Notes under the pieces: generated by a model | The model's input: the letters and a program-made list of their open reading frames with translations, nothing else | What the model was told of the DNA's origin: nothing | Database searches by the model: none | Translations under genes and position numbers: made by a program | Shown here: positions 44,195 to 54,716 of the stretch, piece by piece | Layout: each line of letters opens with the position of its first letter | Position numbering within the stretch: position 1 is the stretch's first letter | DNA from: JBBROS01 sp965217935 | GTDB lineage: Bacteria > Pseudomonadota > Alphaproteobacteria > Acetobacterales > Acetobacteraceae | Direction of reading: 5' to 3' | Length of the DNA: 64,000 nt | NCBI GenBank assembly: GCA_965217935.1 | Contig: OZ244581.1 | Location: forward strand, 1,550,001 to 1,614,000

Positions 44195-46689
44195 TCGCCT
44201 GGACACTGGCGCGGCGGGAGTTGCGGTCGGGCGTGCGCGGGCTGCGGATCGTGCTGGCGTGCTTGGCCTTGGGGGTGGCGGCGATCGCCGCGGTGGGGAG
44301 CTTTCGGGCCGGGGTCGAGGCGGGGCTGGCCGCGGACGGGCGGCGGCTGCTGGGAGGCGACATCGAGGTTCAGACCGGGGCGGAGCCGCCGCCCGAAGCG
44401 TTGCGGCAGTGGTTCGCGAACCGGGGAGCAATGGCTTCGGACATCTTGCGGATGCGCTCGATGCTGGTGGCGCCCGGCGGCGAACGGCAGCTTGTCGAGT
44501 TGAAGGTGGTGGACGGGGCCTATCCGCTGGTGGGCCGGGCGAGGCTCGATCCGGCCGGGCCGTTGCAGGATGACCTGAAGGATAAGGGCCTGGTTGCCGA
44601 GCCTCTGGTGCTGCAACGGCTGCGGGTCAAGCCCGGCGGCACGGTGCGGCTGGGACAGACGGACGTGACGGTCCGCGCGGCCCTGACGGATGAGCCGGAC
44701 CGGGTCGGGACCCCTGCCCTGTTGGCGCCCCGGGCGATGATCGGCTCGGCGACGCTGCCGGCGACGGGGCTGCTGCAGCCGGGGTCGCTGGTGAACTACA
44801 GCCTTCGCGCGGTCTTGCCGGCCGGGGCGGACCTGAAGCAAACGGCGGAGGCGTTGCGGGCGGCGTTCCAGGACCAGGGCTACCGCATACGGGTCGCGAG
44901 CGATGCGGCGCCCGGGCTTGCGCGGTTCATCGACCAGACCGGGCTGTTCCTGACCTTGGTGGGGCTGACGGCTTTGCTGGTGGGCGGAATCGGGGCGGCG
45001 ACGGGCGTGCGGGCCTGGCTGGAAGCCCGGGGGCGAAGCATCGCCACGCTGCGCTGCCTGGGGGCGCCGACTCGGACGGTGTTCGCGACCTACCTCATCC
45101 AGGTTGGGGCGCTTTGCGGGCTGGGAATCGTGATCGGGGTGGTTGCAGGGGCCGGGTTGACGGCGGGGGCGGTGGCGTTGTTCGGCAATGCGTTGCCGGT
45201 GCCGCCCCGGGCCGGGATCTATCCGGAGCCTTTGCTGCTGGCCGCGGCATACGGCGCGCTGGTGGCCGGCTCGTTCGCGCTGTGGCCGCTGGCCCGGGCG
45301 GCGCAGACGCCTGGGGCGGCGCTGTTCCGCGAAGGCGTGCCGAGCGGGCCGATGCGAGGCCGGAGCCTGGTGCTGGCAGTCAATGCAGGGATCGCGCTGT
45401 TGCTGGTAGCGCTGCTGGTCGCCACGTCGCCGAACCGGTGGTTCGCGCTTTGGTTCTGCGCGGCGGCGGCGGGGACGTTGCTGCTGTTCCGGGCCGGAGG
45501 CTCGGCGATGATGACGCTGGCCCGGCGGGCGCCGGCCTTGCGGGCGCCCTGGGCAAAGCTCGGGGTGGCGAACCTGTACCGCGCGGGCGCGGCCACGCCC
45601 TTGATGCTGGTGTCGCTCGGGTTGGGACTGTCGACGCTGGCCGCGGTGGCGTTGATCCAGGGCAACATCCGGGCGCAGATCTTGAAGCAGATTCCGGACG
45701 CCGCGCCGACGTTCTTCTTCATCGACATCCAGAACGGCCAGTTGCCGCAGTTCGAGTCGATCCTGAAGCGGCAGGCCGGCGTCGAGGGCGTGGAGCAGGT
45801 ACCGAGCTTGCGGGCGCGGATCGTGTCGGTGGCCGGCGTGCCGGCGGCGGAGGTGAAGGCGACGCCCGAAACGCGGTGGGCGCTGCGGGGGGACCGGGGG
45901 CTGACCTACAGCGGCCCGGAGCCGGACGGGACGGAGATCGTGGCCGGGCAGTGGTGGCCGGCGGATTACGATGGGCCGCCGCTGGTGAGCTTCGACGCGA
46001 ACCTGGCCCGGGGCTGGAGCGTCAGGATCGGGGACGTGATCAAGGTCAACGTGCTGGGGCGGGACGTGGACCTCAAGGTGGCGAGCCTGCGCGACATCGA
46101 CTGGCGGTCGCTGGGATTGAACTTCACGATGGTGGCGTCCCCGGGGCTGCTGGCAAAGGCGCCGCATACGCACCTGGCGACGGTCAGGACGACGCAGGCC
46201 GCCGAGGCGCCGGTGCTGCGGGCGGTGACGGACGCGCTGCCGAACGTCTCGGGAATACGGGTCGCGGACGTGCTTGGGGCGGTGGCGGCGCTAGTGGGCA
46301 AGCTGGCGGCGGCGCTGGCCGCGACCGGGTCGGTGACGCTGGCGGCGGGCGTGCTCGTGCTGATGGGAGCGGTGGCGGCGGGGCAGCGGCGGCGGATCGC
46401 GGACGCGGTGGTGCTGAAGGCCCTGGGCGCCACGACGGGACAGATACGGGCGGCCTGGCTGGTGGAGTTCGGCTTGATCGGGGCGGCGGCGGGCCTGCTC
46501 GCGGCCGGGGTGGGGACGCTGGCGAGCTGGGGCGTGGTGCGGTTCGTCATGCACGGGGACTGGGTGTTCCTGCCGGGCGTGCTGGCAGCGACGATCCTGG
46601 GATGCACGGCGTTGATGCTGGGGTTCGGGTATCTGGGCACGGCCTCGGCGTTGCGGGTTCGCGCGGCGCCTTTGTTGCGAAATGAATGA
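44191..46689 (+). CDS. ybbP: FtsX-like ABC permease (YbbP-like)
   Basis: 832 residues from a TTG start overlapping the ybbA stop, giving MIAWTLARRELRSGVRGLRI. Ten-helix layout with two FtsX domains (LVGLTALLVGGIGAATGVRAW and the C-terminal ATGSVTLAAGVLVLMGAVAA) separated by a long periplasmic region containing SDILRMRSMLVAPGGERQLV. Exports or extracts a hydrophobic substrate with YbbA. Confidence 0.92.
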   Translation: MIAWTLARRELRSGVRGLRIVLACLALGVAAIAAVGSFRAGVEAGLAADGRRLLGGDIEVQTGAEPPPEALRQWFANRGAMASDILRMRSMLVAPGGERQLVELKVVDGAYPLVGRARLDPAGPLQDDLKDKGLVAEPLVLQRLRVKPGGTVRLGQTDVTVRAALTDEPDRVGTPALLAPRAMIGSATLPATGLLQPGSLVNYSLRAVLPAGADLKQTAEALRAAFQDQGYRIRVASDAAPGLARFIDQTGLFLTLVGLTALLVGGIGAATGVRAWLEARGRSIATLRCLGAPTRTVFATYLIQVGALCGLGIVIGVVAGAGLTAGAVALFGNALPVPPRAGIYPEPLLLAAAYGALVAGSFALWPLARAAQTPGAALFREGVPSGPMRGRSLVLAVNAGIALLLVALLVATSPNRWFALWFCAAAAGTLLLFRAGGSAMMTLARRAPALRAPWAKLGVANLYRAGAATPLMLVSLGLGLSTLAAVALIQGNIRAQILKQIPDAAPTFFFIDIQNGQLPQFESILKRQAGVEGVEQVPSLRARIVSVAGVPAAEVKATPETRWALRGDRGLTYSGPEPDGTEIVAGQWWPADYDGPPLVSFDANLARGWSVRIGDVIKVNVLGRDVDLKVASLRDIDWRSLGLNFTMVASPGLLAKAPHTHLATVRTTQAAEAPVLRAVTDALPNVSGIRVADVLGAVAALVGKLAAALAATGSVTLAAGVLVLMGAVAAGQRRRIADAVVLKALGATTGQIRAAWLVEFGLIGAAAGLLAAGVGTLASWGVVRFVMHGDWVFLPGVLAATILGCTALMLGFGYLGTASALRVRAAPLLRNE

Positions 46690-46793
46690 CGAACGGAGGC
46701 CCGCCGCCGATTTCGCTTGATCCAGAATAGGCTATCACCAACATTGCATCCATGTGGGCATCCCGCCCACCCAACTTAGGGAATGATCGGACA

Positions 46794-47561
46794 ATGGCTT
46801 TCGTCCCCGACTATCGGACCTACGCGCCCGGTGCAGCCGCGGACGGCGCGGCACTGGACGCCGGGCTGCGGAGCTACATGCTCCGGGTCTACAACTGGAT
46901 GACCTCGGGCCTGGTGCTAACCGGCATCGTCGCCTATGCCGTCGCCAACACCAGCTTGATCCAACTGTTCTATCAGCAGGTGCAGACGCAGCGGGGCATC
47001 GGCATCGCGCCGACGTTGCTGGGCTATGCCGCGATCTTCGCGCCGCTGGTGTTCGTGATGGTGCTGAGCTTCGGCGTCAACAAACTGTCGAAGACGGCGG
47101 TGCAAGGGCTGTTCTGGGCCTTCGCGGCGGTGATGGGCGCGTCGATCGCGAACATCTTCATCATCTACAGCGGCGCCAGCATCGCGCGGGTGTTCTTCAT
47201 CACCTCGGCCACGTTCGGGGCGATGAGCCTCTACGGCTATACGACCAAGTCCGACCTCAGCAAATACGGCAGCTTCCTGATCATGGGCTTGATCGGCGTG
47301 GTGATCGCCAGCCTGGTGAACATGTTCATCGGCAGCACGGCGTTGCAGTTCGCCATCAGCATCATCGGCGTGCTGGTGTTCGTGGGGCTTACGGCCTACG
47401 ACACGCAGCGGATCAAGGGCGACTACGTTCAGTTCGCCTATGCCGAGGGGTCCGACCAGGCGGCGAAGCGGAGCGTATTCGATGCGTTGAGCCTGTATCT
47501 CAACTTCATCAACCTGTTCATGCTGCTGCTGCAACTCTTCGGCAACCGCAACAGCAACTGA
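46794..47561 (+). CDS. Bax inhibitor-1/YccA family membrane protein
   Basis: 255 residues, seven membrane helices. Starts MAFVPDYRTYAP; contains SYMLRVYNWMTSGLVLTGIV, GATFGAMSLYGYTTKSDLSK and the C-terminal VFVGLTAYDTQRIKG with the conserved Asp pH-sensor region. Family proteins act as pH-dependent Ca2+ leak channels or modulators of FtsH. Followed by a strong terminator. Confidence 0.92.
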   Translation: MAFVPDYRTYAPGAAADGAALDAGLRSYMLRVYNWMTSGLVLTGIVAYAVANTSLIQLFYQQVQTQRGIGIAPTLLGYAAIFAPLVFVMVLSFGVNKLSKTAVQGLFWAFAAVMGASIANIFIIYSGASIARVFFITSATFGAMSLYGYTTKSDLSKYGSFLIMGLIGVVIASLVNMFIGSTALQFAISIIGVLVFVGLTAYDTQRIKGDYVQFAYAEGSDQAAKRSVFDALSLYLNFINLFMLLLQLFGNRNSN

Positions 47562-47580
47562 GCGCTAGGCGCTCAAGCAA

Positions 47581-47611
47581 GGCCCCGGAGTGAACGCTCC
47601 GGGGCCTTTTT
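47581..47611. terminator. Rho-independent terminator shared by two convergent genes
   Basis: Perfect 10-bp GC stem, GGCCCCGGAG (47581-47590) with CTCCGGGGCC (47597-47606), loop TGAACG, then TTTTT (47607-47611). It ends the Bax-inhibitor gene; on the other strand it lies just past the oxidase subunit IV gene and has a shorter T-rich tail (TTGCTT), so it probably works both ways. Confidence 0.92.
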
Positions 47612-47616
47612 CATGG

Positions 47617-47772
47617 TCAGGTCAGGAAAATCCACATCCCGAGCAGCACGACGACGACGGCGAGGATGCCGAACTTCATGAAGCTGGTGAAACGGCTCCA
47701 GAACATGGCGCGGTCGGCGATGAAGGTGTCGGCCTCGGAGGGTTTCTGATGACCTTGCGGCTGTTGCGCCAT
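47617..47772 (-). CDS. aa3-type cytochrome c oxidase subunit IV
   Basis: 51 residues, MAQQPQGHQKPSEADTFIAD then RAMFWSRFTSFMKF and one membrane helix (GILAVVVVLLGMWIFL). This is the alphaproteobacterial small fourth subunit of aa3 oxidase (bacterial aa3 subunit IV family), found by length, topology and the motif WxxFTxFxKFG. No other oxidase gene is nearby, which is common for this subunit. Confidence 0.85.
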   Translation of the reverse strand: MAQQPQGHQKPSEADTFIADRAMFWSRFTSFMKFGILAVVVVLLGMWIFLT

Positions 47773-47810
47773 GAATGCCTCTAAGCTGGTGGTGAACGCG
47801 TTGGCTTGGA

Positions 47811-48439
47811 TCAGCCCGGCGGTTGCGAACCGGCCGGGTTCAGAAGCGCCGCATGCAGGGAGGGCGCGCCGGACTTGCCCGAGATAAAGACCCTGAGCGC
47901 GATCGGGTAGAGCCGGTGCTCCTGATCCAGCACGCGGTCCGCCAGCGTGCTCGCCGTGTCGCCGGCCAGGACCGGGACGGCGGCCTGGGCGATGATCGGG
48001 CCTTCGTCCATCGCCTGGGTCACCTGATGCACCGTGCAGCCGTGCAGCTTGACGCCGGCTTCGAGGGCGCGAGCGTGGGTGTGCAGGCCGGGGAAGGAGG
48101 GCAGCAGGCTCGGGTGGATGTTGAGCATCCGGCCGGACCAGCCCCGGACCAGGTAGGGCGTCAGCAGGCGCATGTAGCCGGCCAGGCAGACGAGTTCGAT
48201 GCCGTGATGATCGAGCGCGGACTGGATCTCGCGCTCATGGGCTTCGCGGTTGCGCCCGTATGGCGCGTGGTCGATCGCCAGCGCCTCGATGCCTTGGGCC
48301 GCGGCGAGGGCCAGGCCGGGCGCGTCGGGGCGGTTGGAGACGACGAGGCGGATATCGGCCGGGTAGCCCGGCTGGGCGGCGGCGCGGGCGAGCGCCTGCA
48401 TGTTGCTGCCGGCACCGCTGATGAGGATGGCGACCCGGG

Positions 48440-48443
<4 letters not shown>
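47811..48443 (-). CDS. purN: Phosphoribosylglycinamide formyltransferase
   Basis: 210 residues. MTRVAILISGAGSNMQAL, then GYMRLLTPYLVRGWSGR and the catalytic NIHPSLLPSFPGLHTH (Asn/His), with DEGPIIAQAAVPV containing the catalytic Asp. Third step of purine synthesis, 10-formyl-THF dependent. ATGA overlap with purM. Confidence 0.96.
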
Positions 48444-49498
<1,055 letters not shown>

Positions 49499-49598
49499 GA
49501 GCGGTTGTTAGAGCAGTTTTCGGGAGGGTGGAACTGCTGCGGGCCTCGAATTATCCTGACCGCGCCAGCCCCGCTCGGGCAAGGCGTCTTTATCGGCG

Positions 49599-49835
49599 TT
49601 ACGGCCCTTGCAAATGGCACCGGTCGGGCCGGTCCCCCGGATGCGAAGCGGCCCCGCAGGCCACGACCAAGGCAACCTGCACGGCCACGCGCACGAATGG
49701 GGGAATGCCGTCGTCCGGCTGGTCCGCAGAGCCGAGGCGAGCCGATGAGCAGGCTGCGAGCGCAAGGCAAAAACAGAGGCCCGGCGCGATCAGGCGCGGG
49801 CGGAAGCATTGCGTCTCGGTCGCTCGTCTGGCCAT
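49599..49835 (-). CDS. Possible small lipoprotein, doubtful
   Basis: 78 residues: MARRATETQCFRPRLIAPGL, then CFCLALAACSSARLG, which looks like a lipoprotein signal with LAAC. The remaining 45 residues match nothing known. Could be a chance frame. Confidence 0.35.
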   Translation of the reverse strand: MARRATETQCFRPRLIAPGLCFCLALAACSSARLGSADQPDDGIPPFVRVAVQVALVVACGAASHPGDRPDRCHLQGP

Positions 49836-49877
49836 AGCGCAAGCCTATTTGTTTCGCGCCGCTCCGGCCACTAAATT

Positions 49878-49987
49878 CGCCTCGGCAGACATTCGTGGCT
49901 TATGCCACGAATGTCTGCCGAGGCGCCTTTGAAGACGCAGCATTTTTCGCGTTGTGACGGCGAGCCGTCCCGCGAAATGATGCTTAG
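49878..49987 (+). repeat. B+A composite palindromic repeat, best-preserved copy
   Basis: The B palindrome here has perfect 22-bp arms (49878-49899 with 49904-49925, loop TTAT). Within the 107-bp unit (49881-49987) the outer arms read CTCGG / CCGAG in place of CTAAG / CTTAG. The A unit follows directly, core GACGGCGAGCCGTCCCGCG and arms CATTTTTCGCG / CGCGAAATG. Same 107-bp span as the pair flanking the glycosyltransferase. Confidence 0.9.
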
Positions 49988-50090
49988 GCGCGACTGTCGA
50001 GGCGCGAATTCGTGCCGATGCCGCTTCCGCGGGCCGGGTGATGCGGTATGAAGGCAGGCGCATCAGTCCGAGGCAGAGGCGGGCGGGATC

Positions 50091-50669
50091 ATGGCGGCGG
50101 CAGGAGGGCGGCAGGTGGCGGATGGAGGTTCGGGAGTGCAGCGCTCGGCGATCCTGAACCTGCCGAACGTCATCACCTTCGGGCGGATCTGCGCGGTGCC
50201 GCTGGCGGTCTGGCTGGTGCTGCACCGGCACATGGCGGCGGCGTTCGTGCTGTTCGCCTTGGCGGGGATATCGGATGCGGTGGATGGCTGGCTGGCCCGG
50301 CGCCGAGGAGGAACGGCGCTCGGGGCGATGATGGACCCGCTGGCGGACAAGGCGCTGCTGATCGGGATGTTCGTGACGCTCGCGGTGGCAAGGGTGCTGC
50401 CGGACTGGCTGGCGATGCTGGTGGTGTTCCGCGACGTGGTGATCGTGGGCGGCGTGCTCACGCTGTGGCTGACGAGCACGCCGGTGAAGATCAGGCCGCT
50501 GCTGATCTCGAAGCTGAACACGGCGCTGCAGCTGCTGCTGGTGGGGCTGGCGCTGCTGCTGGCGGGCTTCGGGCTTGATGCGCCGTGGCTGCTGTCGGCG
50601 CTGACCTGGGCGGTGGCGGCGACGACCCTGGGGTCGGGCGCGGCATACGTGGCCAAGGTGGTGCGGTGA
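50091..50669 (+). CDS. CDP-alcohol phosphatidyltransferase family protein (PgsA/cardiolipin-synthase-like)
   Basis: 192 residues. LNLPNVITFGRICAVPLAVW and the active-site motif DAVDGWLARRRGGTALGAMM then DPLADK (D-G-x2-A-R...G-x3-D-x3-D) are intact; about five to six membrane helices. Phosphatidylglycerophosphate synthase or related phospholipid synthesis. Operon with the AI-2E, hda, ppk and ppx genes by successive overlaps. Confidence 0.9.
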   Translation: MAAAGGRQVADGGSGVQRSAILNLPNVITFGRICAVPLAVWLVLHRHMAAAFVLFALAGISDAVDGWLARRRGGTALGAMMDPLADKALLIGMFVTLAVARVLPDWLAMLVVFRDVVIVGGVLTLWLTSTPVKIRPLLISKLNTALQLLLVGLALLLAGFGLDAPWLLSALTWAVAATTLGSGAAYVAKVVR

Positions 50670-51787
50670 TGGCGGACATGCCGCCCGGCAACGAGACGGT
50701 GCTGGTCGTCGAGCCGCGCGGCGCGACCCGGACTCAGCGGTTCGGGCTGCTGGCCGGGCTGCTGCTGGCGCTCTACGTGGCGCTCTACTTGTTCAACTCG
50801 ATCCTGCTGCCGTTCGTGGCCGCGGCGGGCATCGCGTATTTCCTCGACCCGCCGACGACGCGGCTGACGCGGCTGGGGCTGCCGCGGGGGACGGCGGCGT
50901 TCATCATGATCCTGGCGCTGGTGCTGGCGTGCCTGGCGTTCGCGCTGCTGCTGTATCCGTTGCTGCTGTCGCAGCTGGGGCTGCTGATCTCGCGGGCGCC
51001 GTACTACGCGAACTCGATTCGGGAATGGCTGGAGCAGGTGATCGCGCGGGCGCAGGATACGTTCGGGCCAGAGTATGTGGATACCAAGCTGCGGGACCTG
51101 GTGGGGGGGCAGGCCGGGTCGATGCTGTACTTCCTGCTGGGGACGGCGACGCGGCTGGTCAACGGCGGGTTCGCGCTGTTCAACGTGCTGTCGCTGCTGG
51201 TGGTGACGCCGGTGGTGGCGTTCTACCTGCTGCGCGATTGGCGGCGGGCGGTGGCGCGGGTGGATAGCTGGTTGCCGCGGCGCTATGCGGAGGTGCTGCG
51301 GGCGCAGGCGCGGGAGGTGGACCGGATCCTGTCCGCCTGGCTGCGGGGCCAGGCGCTGTGCTGCCTGCTGCTGGCCGGGTTCTACGCGCTGACGCTGTCG
51401 GCGGTGGGGCTCGACCTGGGGCTGATCGTGGGGATTTCGGCAGGATTGCTGTCGTTCATCCCTTACGTGGGCAGCATCACCGGGGGGGTGGCGAGCATCG
51501 GGCTGGCACTGGCGCAGTTCACGTGGCCGGGGGTGGCGATGGTGGCGGCGGTGTTCGTGCTCGGGCAGTTGCTGGAGGGGTATGTCATATATCCCCGCTT
51601 CCTGGGCGACCGGGTGGAGCTTCATGCGGCATGGGTGATCTTCGCGCTGTTCGCAGGCGGCGCGGCGTTCGGCTTCCTGGGCGTGCTGATGGCGGTCCCG
51701 GTGGCGGCGGCGATCGGGGTGCTGGCGCGGTTCTGGCTGCGGCGGTACCTGGCCAGCCCGCTTTACCTCGATCCGCCGGCACGCTGA
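50669..51787 (+). CDS. AI-2E family transporter / PerM-like permease
   Basis: 372 residues, eight membrane helices with the family's AGIAYFLDPPTTRLTRLGLP, VTPVVAFYLLRDW and GLLSFIPYVGSITGG. Substrate unknown; the family includes an AI-2 exporter and Na+/H+ antiporters. Start overlaps the preceding stop (TGATG). Confidence 0.9.
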   Translation: MADMPPGNETVLVVEPRGATRTQRFGLLAGLLLALYVALYLFNSILLPFVAAAGIAYFLDPPTTRLTRLGLPRGTAAFIMILALVLACLAFALLLYPLLLSQLGLLISRAPYYANSIREWLEQVIARAQDTFGPEYVDTKLRDLVGGQAGSMLYFLLGTATRLVNGGFALFNVLSLLVVTPVVAFYLLRDWRRAVARVDSWLPRRYAEVLRAQAREVDRILSAWLRGQALCCLLLAGFYALTLSAVGLDLGLIVGISAGLLSFIPYVGSITGGVASIGLALAQFTWPGVAMVAAVFVLGQLLEGYVIYPRFLGDRVELHAAWVIFALFAGGAAFGFLGVLMAVPVAAAIGVLARFWLRRYLASPLYLDPPAR

Positions 51788-52473
51788 TGGAAGGCGATCA
51801 GCTCGCGCTGCGGTTCCCGCGCGATGCCCGGTTCCGGTCCGGCGAGCTGTTGCCGAACCCGGCGCAGGAGGAGGCGCAGGCCTGGCTGGCGCGGACCGCG
51901 GACTGGCCGCTGGGGCGGCTGTTCCTCTGGGGGGCGACGGGATGCGGCAAGACCCACCTGCTGCACGCCTGGGCCGAACGGCTCGGCGGAGCGGTGCTGG
52001 GGCGCGAGGCGCACGACGAATGGCCCGAAGCGCCTGTGGCGCTCGACGAGGCCGACCAGGTCCGCGACGAGGAGGCGTTGCTGCATCTGCTGAACCGCGC
52101 GGCGGAGGCCGGGCAGCCGGTGCTGATGGCGGGCCGCGTGCCGCCGGGACGGATGCAGTTGGCGCTGCCGGACCTGGCCAGCCGCTTGCGGGCGACGACG
52201 GCGGTGGAGATCGGGGCGGCGCCGGACGGCTTCCTGCAGATGCTGCTGTCGCGGCTGCTGGCGGAGCGGCAGTTGCGGGTCGCGGAGCCGGTGCAGGCCT
52301 GGCTGCTGACGCGGCTGTCGCGGTCGCCGGGGGCGTTGCGCGATGCGGTGGCGCTGCTGGATGCAAAGGCGCTGGAGCGGGGCCAGGGGATCACGCGGGC
52401 GCTGGCCTCGTCGGTGCTGGGGTTCGATGAATGTCCCGCCGGCGTCTCGCCGGACCAGGGCGGGATGGAGTAA
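51787..52473 (+). CDS. hda: Hda-like DnaA-homologous regulator
   Basis: 228 residues. DQLALRFP at residues 4-11 fits the beta-clamp-binding peptide of Hda, followed by AAA+ motifs: Walker A WGATGCGKTHLLHAW, Walker B APVALDEADQV and sensor region ASRLRATTAVEIG. No DNA-binding domain IV. Promotes DnaA-ATP hydrolysis after initiation. Start overlaps the AI-2E stop by one base. Confidence 0.88.
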   Translation: MEGDQLALRFPRDARFRSGELLPNPAQEEAQAWLARTADWPLGRLFLWGATGCGKTHLLHAWAERLGGAVLGREAHDEWPEAPVALDEADQVRDEEALLHLLNRAAEAGQPVLMAGRVPPGRMQLALPDLASRLRATTAVEIGAAPDGFLQMLLSRLLAERQLRVAEPVQAWLLTRLSRSPGALRDAVALLDAKALERGQGITRALASSVLGFDECPAGVSPDQGGME

Positions 52474-52483
52474 GACTGAAGGC

Positions 52484-54706
52484 ATGTCCAGACGAAAAGC
52501 AACGCCTGCCGCGGCGGCGCCGATCGGGCCTGAAAGCCCGGAACGGTTCATCAACCGGGAGCTGTCGTGGCTCGACTTCAATCAGCGCGTGGTCGAGGAG
52601 GCGGAGAACGAGCGGCATCCGTTGCTGGAACGGCTGCGCTTCGTGTCGATCAGCGCCTCGAACCTGGACGAGTTCTTCTCGGTGCGGGTGGCCGGGCTGA
52701 TGGGGCAGGCGAAGGCGGGGCTGGTGACGCACAGCCCGGACGGACGCACCCCGGCGCAGCAGTTGGGGGCGATCCAGGGCCGGGCGCAGACGCTGATGAT
52801 CCAGCAGCAGCGCGCCTGGCATGACCTGCTGGGGCGCCTGTCCGAGGCGGGCATCGAGTTGTGCAAAACCGAGGCGTTGCCGGAGATGGACCGGGGATGG
52901 CTCGACGCCTGGTTCATGGACCGGGTGTTCCCGGTGCTGACGCCGCTGGCGATCGACCCGGCGCATCCGTTCCCGTTCATCCCGAACATGGGCCTGGTCA
53001 AGGTGCTGAAGCTGTTCCGCGACGAGGACGGGCATGGCATGAACGGGCTCATTCCGTTGCCGGCGTCGATCGAGCGGTTCGTGCGCTTGCCGGAGGCGCT
53101 GGCGGCGGGTCCGGCCATCGCCGGGGCGGACAAGCCGGGGCGGATCCGCTTCGTGCTGCTTGACGACCTGGTGGGGATGTTCCTGGACCGGCTGTTCCCC
53201 GGGTTCCGGGTGCTGAGCCAGGGCATGTTCCGGCTGATCCGGGATACGGGGGTGGAGTTCGAGGAGGAGGCCGAGGACCTGGTGCGGTCCTACGAGACGG
53301 CGCTGAAGCGGCGCCGCCGGGGGGTGGCGATCCATCTGAGCGTCGACGCCTCGATGCCGGACGACCTCAAGGCAATGGTGGTCGACGAGCTGGACGTGGA
53401 TCAGAAGAGCATCCCCGGCGACGAGGTCGTGTTGCAGGACGGCATCCTGGGCATGAGCGACGTCAAGCAGATGATCGTGGACGACCGGCCCGACCTGCTG
53501 TTCCCGGCCTATGCGCCGCGGTTCCCGGAACGCATCCGCGATTTCGGCGGCGATTGCTTCGCGGCAATAAGGGCCAAGGACATCATCGTGCATCACCCGT
53601 TCGAGAGCTTCGACGTGGTGGTGCAGTTCCTGCGCCAGGCGGCGGCGGACCCGAACGTGGTGGCGGTGAAGCAGACGCTGTATCGCACGAGCCGGGACAG
53701 CCCGATCGTCAAAGCGCTGATCGAGGCGGCGGAGGCGGGCAAGAGCGTCACCGCCATGATCGAGCTGCGGGCGCGGTTCGACGAGGAGGCCAACATCCGG
53801 CTGGCGCGGACGATGGAGAGCGCGGGCGTGCAGGTGGTGTTCGGGTTCACGCAGTTGAAGACGCACGCGAAGCTGAGTTTAGTGGTGCGGCGCGAGGGCC
53901 AGATGATGCGCAGCTACGCCCATTTCGGCACCGGCAACTATCACCCGATCACGGCGCGGGTCTATACTGACCTCAGCTTCTTCACCTGCGACCCGGACCT
54001 GGTGCGCGACAGCGCCCGGCTGTTCAACTACATGACCGGCTACGCGAAGCCGGACGCGATGGATTGCGTGGCGTTCAGCCCGTTGACGACGCGCAGGACG
54101 CTGGAGGCGCTGATCGACGCCGAGGCGGAGCACGCGCGGGCGGGCCGTCCGTCCGGCATCTGGCTGAAGATGAACAGCCTGGTGGACGCGGCGCTGATCG
54201 ACCGGCTCTATGCCGCCTCGCAGGCCGGGGCGCCGGTCATGATCGTGGTGCGCGGCATTTGCTGCCTGCGTCCGGGCGTGCCGGGGCTGTCGGACACGAT
54301 CCGGGTCAAGAGCATCGTCGGGCGGTTCCTTGAGCACAGCCGGATCTACGTGTTTGGGAATGGCCATCGCTTGCCGAGCCGCCATGCCAAGGTGTTCATC
54401 AGCAGCGCGGACATGATGGCGCGGAACCTCGAATGGCGGGTGGAGACGCTGGTGCCCGTCTTCAACAGCACGGTGCATCAGCAGGTATTGGATCAGATCA
54501 TGGTGGTGAACCTGAAGGACAATCTGCAATCGTGGGAGCTGGGCCCGGATGGGGCCTGGCGGCGGGTGGCGGTGGGGGCGAAGCCGTTCTCGGCGCATCA
54601 CTACTTCATGACCAACCCGTCGCTGTCGGGCCGCGGGTCGGCGCTGCACGGGGGCGTGGTCCCGGCCGCGGCGCACCGGCGGCAAGACCGCGTGAGCCAG
54701 GACTGA
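52484..54706 (+). CDS. ppk: Polyphosphate kinase 1
   Basis: 740 residues. RFINRELSWLDFNQRVVEEA, SISASNLDEFFSVRVAGL, KTHAKLSLVVRREG (phosphohistidine region), YAHFGTGNYHP and SRHAKVFISSADMMARNLEW are textbook PPK1. Makes polyphosphate from ATP; paired with ppx just downstream. Confidence 0.97.
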   Translation: MSRRKATPAAAAPIGPESPERFINRELSWLDFNQRVVEEAENERHPLLERLRFVSISASNLDEFFSVRVAGLMGQAKAGLVTHSPDGRTPAQQLGAIQGRAQTLMIQQQRAWHDLLGRLSEAGIELCKTEALPEMDRGWLDAWFMDRVFPVLTPLAIDPAHPFPFIPNMGLVKVLKLFRDEDGHGMNGLIPLPASIERFVRLPEALAAGPAIAGADKPGRIRFVLLDDLVGMFLDRLFPGFRVLSQGMFRLIRDTGVEFEEEAEDLVRSYETALKRRRRGVAIHLSVDASMPDDLKAMVVDELDVDQKSIPGDEVVLQDGILGMSDVKQMIVDDRPDLLFPAYAPRFPERIRDFGGDCFAAIRAKDIIVHHPFESFDVVVQFLRQAAADPNVVAVKQTLYRTSRDSPIVKALIEAAEAGKSVTAMIELRARFDEEANIRLARTMESAGVQVVFGFTQLKTHAKLSLVVRREGQMMRSYAHFGTGNYHPITARVYTDLSFFTCDPDLVRDSARLFNYMTGYAKPDAMDCVAFSPLTTRRTLEALIDAEAEHARAGRPSGIWLKMNSLVDAALIDRLYAASQAGAPVMIVVRGICCLRPGVPGLSDTIRVKSIVGRFLEHSRIYVFGNGHRLPSRHAKVFISSADMMARNLEWRVETLVPVFNSTVHQQVLDQIMVVNLKDNLQSWELGPDGAWRRVAVGAKPFSAHHYFMTNPSLSGRGSALHGGVVPAAAHRRQDRVSQD

Positions 54707-54716
54707 GGGGTTGGCC

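Larger units (their letters stand above)
49499..50090. other. Divergent gap between purM and the pgsA-like gene
   Basis: 590 bp. Contains a doubtful small lipoprotein frame (49599-49835) and the best-preserved B+A repeat (49878-49987). The promoters of purMN and of the pgsA-like operon should lie at the two ends; I could not fix them. Confidence 0.5.

Noticed and set aside
42841..46173. Minus-strand open frame of 1110 codons crossing ybbA and ybbP
   Set aside because: Only its last 220 codons (tesA) are real; the rest is antisense to ybbA/ybbP and is arginine/proline-rich low-complexity sequence typical of GC-rich shadow frames.
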